Shown here piece by piece: positions 62,894 through 64,000 of a stretch of 64,000 nt of DNA. This stretch comes from Fontibacillus panacisegetis (GTDB lineage: Bacteria > Bacillota > Bacilli > Paenibacillales > Paenibacillaceae). The stretch covers positions 99,311-163,310 of the forward strand of contig NZ_FNBG01000007.1 in NCBI RefSeq assembly GCF_900102215.1, in the 5' to 3' direction. The translations under genes were made by a program, and so were the position numbers. Each line of letters begins with the position of its first letter. Position 1 is the stretch's first letter. The notes beneath the pieces are model-generated. The model made no database searches, had not been told where the DNA came from, and was given only the letters and a program-made list of their open reading frames with translations.

Positions 62894-63104
62894 TCATATG
62901 TGGACACGGTAGGAAGAAACAAAAAAAGTGCCTTCAGAATTGTCATGATACCAGGCTATATCGTCAAGCTTGCCGTACTGATACCCATCCGTTCCACAGT
63001 TCCATACAACACTCTCGCCGTCACCACTAATCGAATAACATACCGTTAGACCGGATTGCCGAGAGAGCAAATTGCAATACAGAATCGCATCATTCCAAAA
63101 GACA
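62894..63104 (-). pseudogene. SUMF1/formylglycine-generating-enzyme-like remnant with internal deletion
   Basis: Starting right after the stop of the DUF4180 gene, the minus strand reads VFWNDAILYCNLLSRQSGLT, VCYSISGDGESVVWNCGTDG, YQYGKLDDIAWYHDNSEGTF and stops at 62894. The first part is the FGE-sulfatase pattern WYDAVEYCNWLS-GL-P-Y; DDIAWYHDNS belongs about 25 or more residues further on in that family. The segment with RLPTEAEWEYA is missing between them. N- and C-terminal parts are also gone. Confidence 0.7.
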
Positions 63105-63473
63105 TTATTGCAGCTTGCTTAATCTTTCAATCGCTTCCTCTTCCGTAGGCAAGAAAAAAATATCCCTTCCGTTGTTGCATTCATAAATGAAATCCTTGAG
63201 GCTTTTACTTGAATATACTGAAAAGTCGCCAACGATAGCAGCCTTCACACTGTAATTAATAAATTTCTGAAGAATCTCACCTGCAAGCCGGGTTTTCAAA
63301 TCAAAAAAGCTTTCGCTTAGGCTCGCTTTATGGATTACAATCCGATTGCAGCCCGTTTCATACTGTACAGTTGCAATAAGATCGAGTGCGGACGGAATAT
63401 CCTCAACTAGAACCCCGCTGCCGCTCACTACCGCAATATTTCCTCCGTCTACATCTATTTTCGTAATATTCAT
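63105..63473 (-). CDS. DUF4180-domain protein
   Basis: 122 residues. VVSGSGVLVEDIPSALDLIATVQYETGCNRIVI, FFDLKTRLAGEILQKFINYSVKAAIVGDFS and LKDFIYECNNGRDIFFLPTEEEAIERL are the DUF4180 hallmarks. Small alpha/beta fold of the STAS-like type; function not known. AGGAGG-type site ahead of the ATG. Probably the last complete gene before the IS; its neighbours are remnants. Confidence 0.85.
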   Translation of the reverse strand: MNITKIDVDGGNIAVVSGSGVLVEDIPSALDLIATVQYETGCNRIVIHKASLSESFFDLKTRLAGEILQKFINYSVKAAIVGDFSVYSSKSLKDFIYECNNGRDIFFLPTEEEAIERLSKLQ

Positions 63474-63584
63474 AATCTAATAATCCTCCTAATTAACACA
63501 CTCAACTAAATAATAATCCTTTTAACTTAATTCAAAGATTCTCGCCGGGAAATCCGCCCGATTTTTGATCCTAACTCAGATGTA

Positions 63585-63688
63585 ATAGACTCCAATAGAG
63601 CTATAGAGCAGAATGCCGAAATTGCTGTAAAAGTGCAGGCTTTGATCATGTGATTTCCCTAAATACACGAAATTACTGCAAATGTCAG
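63585..63688 (+). repeat. Interspersed repeat, copy C, cut by the IS
   Basis: Contains GAAATTGCTGTAAAAGTGCAGGCTTTGATCAT, more than 80% like unit 1 of copy A, with its key G at 63635. A second unit begins ACTGCAAATGTCAG and ends at about 63688, where the IS sequence starts. Units 3 and 4 are missing from the window and should lie on the far side of the insertion. Confidence 0.7.
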
Positions 63689-64000
63689 ACTGTTGAAAAA
63701 GTCATTATTTCACCAAATCACCGCGTTAATATGGTATAATATCTATATAATATATGCCAGAGAGCGGTGATTTTATGTTGTTTACAAATGATACAAACCC
63801 TCAATTAGAGTATGAACTGGTCTGCTTGGAGCAATTAGTTCCTCAAGATCATCTTTTGCGCAACATCGACAAATATATCGATTTTAATTTCATTATTGAT
63901 CTGGTTAAACCTTATTACTGTGAGAACAATGGGCGTCCCTCCCTAGATCCCATCGTATTCTTTAAAATGCTACTGCTTGGTTATTTGTACGACATTCCCT
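63688..64000 (+). mobile_element. IS1182-family element, left part
   Basis: Begins at about GACTGTTGAAAAAGTCATT, a typical IS1182-type terminus, and continues past the window. The promoter-like TATGGTATAAT lies at 63729-63739. Confidence 0.8.
63775..64000 (+). CDS. IS1182-family DDE transposase, N-terminal part
   Basis: 75 complete codons before the window ends. FTNDTNPQLEYELVCLEQLV, PQDHLLRNIDKYIDFNFI and GRPSLDPIVFFKMLLLGYLYDIP are the conserved N-terminal DUF772/helical domain of IS1182/IS1182-like transposases. The catalytic DDE residues lie outside. AGAGCGGTG precedes the ATG. Confidence 0.92.
   Translation, partial: MLFTNDTNPQLEYELVCLEQLVPQDHLLRNIDKYIDFNFIIDLVKPYYCENNGRPSLDPIVFFKMLLLGYLYDIP

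Overview
The window looks like a chromosomal segment of a low-to-moderate G+C Bacillota of the Paenibacillus type. The evidence is strong AGGAGG-type ribosome binding sites, TTG/GTG starts, a CIRCE element, TPP-riboswitch and T-box leaders, CcpA-type cre sites, a SigI/RsgI pair, an S-layer-homology protein, and the sporeformer repertoire of LacI, PadR and WYL regulators. No rRNA, tRNA or CRISPR array was seen.

Layout. 1-530: 5' part of htpG under a CIRCE-bearing promoter. 547-3893: thiamin salvage operon tenA-thiM-thiD-thiE behind a TPP riboswitch. 3962-5119: iron-type alcohol dehydrogenase. 5389-12807: type IV pilus assembly operon pilB-pilT-pilC-pilin-pilD-pilM/N fusion-pilO. 13068-16799: an opposing 1243-residue secreted Ig-like (DUF5057-type) protein, with three more pseudopilin genes beyond it (16866-19715). 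19827-24243: a decayed DUF116 tail, then a secreted multidomain alpha-amylase and its LacI-type regulator with a well-resolved promoter, operator and cre region. 24435-29439: UspA, MATE exporter, DUF116 protein, diguanylate cyclase. 29572-36018: GH2 and GH13 glycosidases, a MetE-like enzyme with a LysR regulator, and an FMN reductase. 36125-39271: SLH protein, rsgI and sigI. 39812-41434: tyrS with a T-box. 41515-48196: small stand-alone genes (LURP-one-like, GNATs, a second diguanylate cyclase, an EF-Ts paralogue with PadR, an RlaP-type nucleotidyltransferase). 48369-50493: two WYL proteins. 50895-52182: RsgA behind a leader-peptide attenuator. 52370-55907: heterodimeric ABC exporter. 55977-59092: CDP-alcohol phosphatidyltransferase and a double-headed prenyl synthase. 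59231-64000: a decayed mobile-DNA zone (IS200/IS605 tnpA remnant, conjugative-element-like fragments, possible group II intron remnant, WYL regulator, frameshifted and intact GyrI-like genes, Cys-rich KTR peptide, SUMF1 remnant, DUF4180) ending in an IS1182-type element.

How the parts work together. The pilus operon and the pseudopilin operon bracket the giant Ig-like protein and together could build a complete pilus with minor pilins and an adhesin. The amylase, LacI, GH2 and GH13 genes form a starch/oligosaccharide utilisation set under carbon control. The most unusual signal is at 51980-52101. A 23-codon leader with a strong ribosome binding site precedes rsgA, and its 3' end can pair with the same bases that otherwise sequester the rsgA ribosome binding site, so the expression of a ribosome-maturation GTPase could respond to how well ribosomes translate the leader. 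A second unexplained signal is a repeat element of four short hairpin units with identical 51/61/50-base spacing at 39.6 kb and 50.6 kb. A third copy at 63.6 kb is cut by the IS element.
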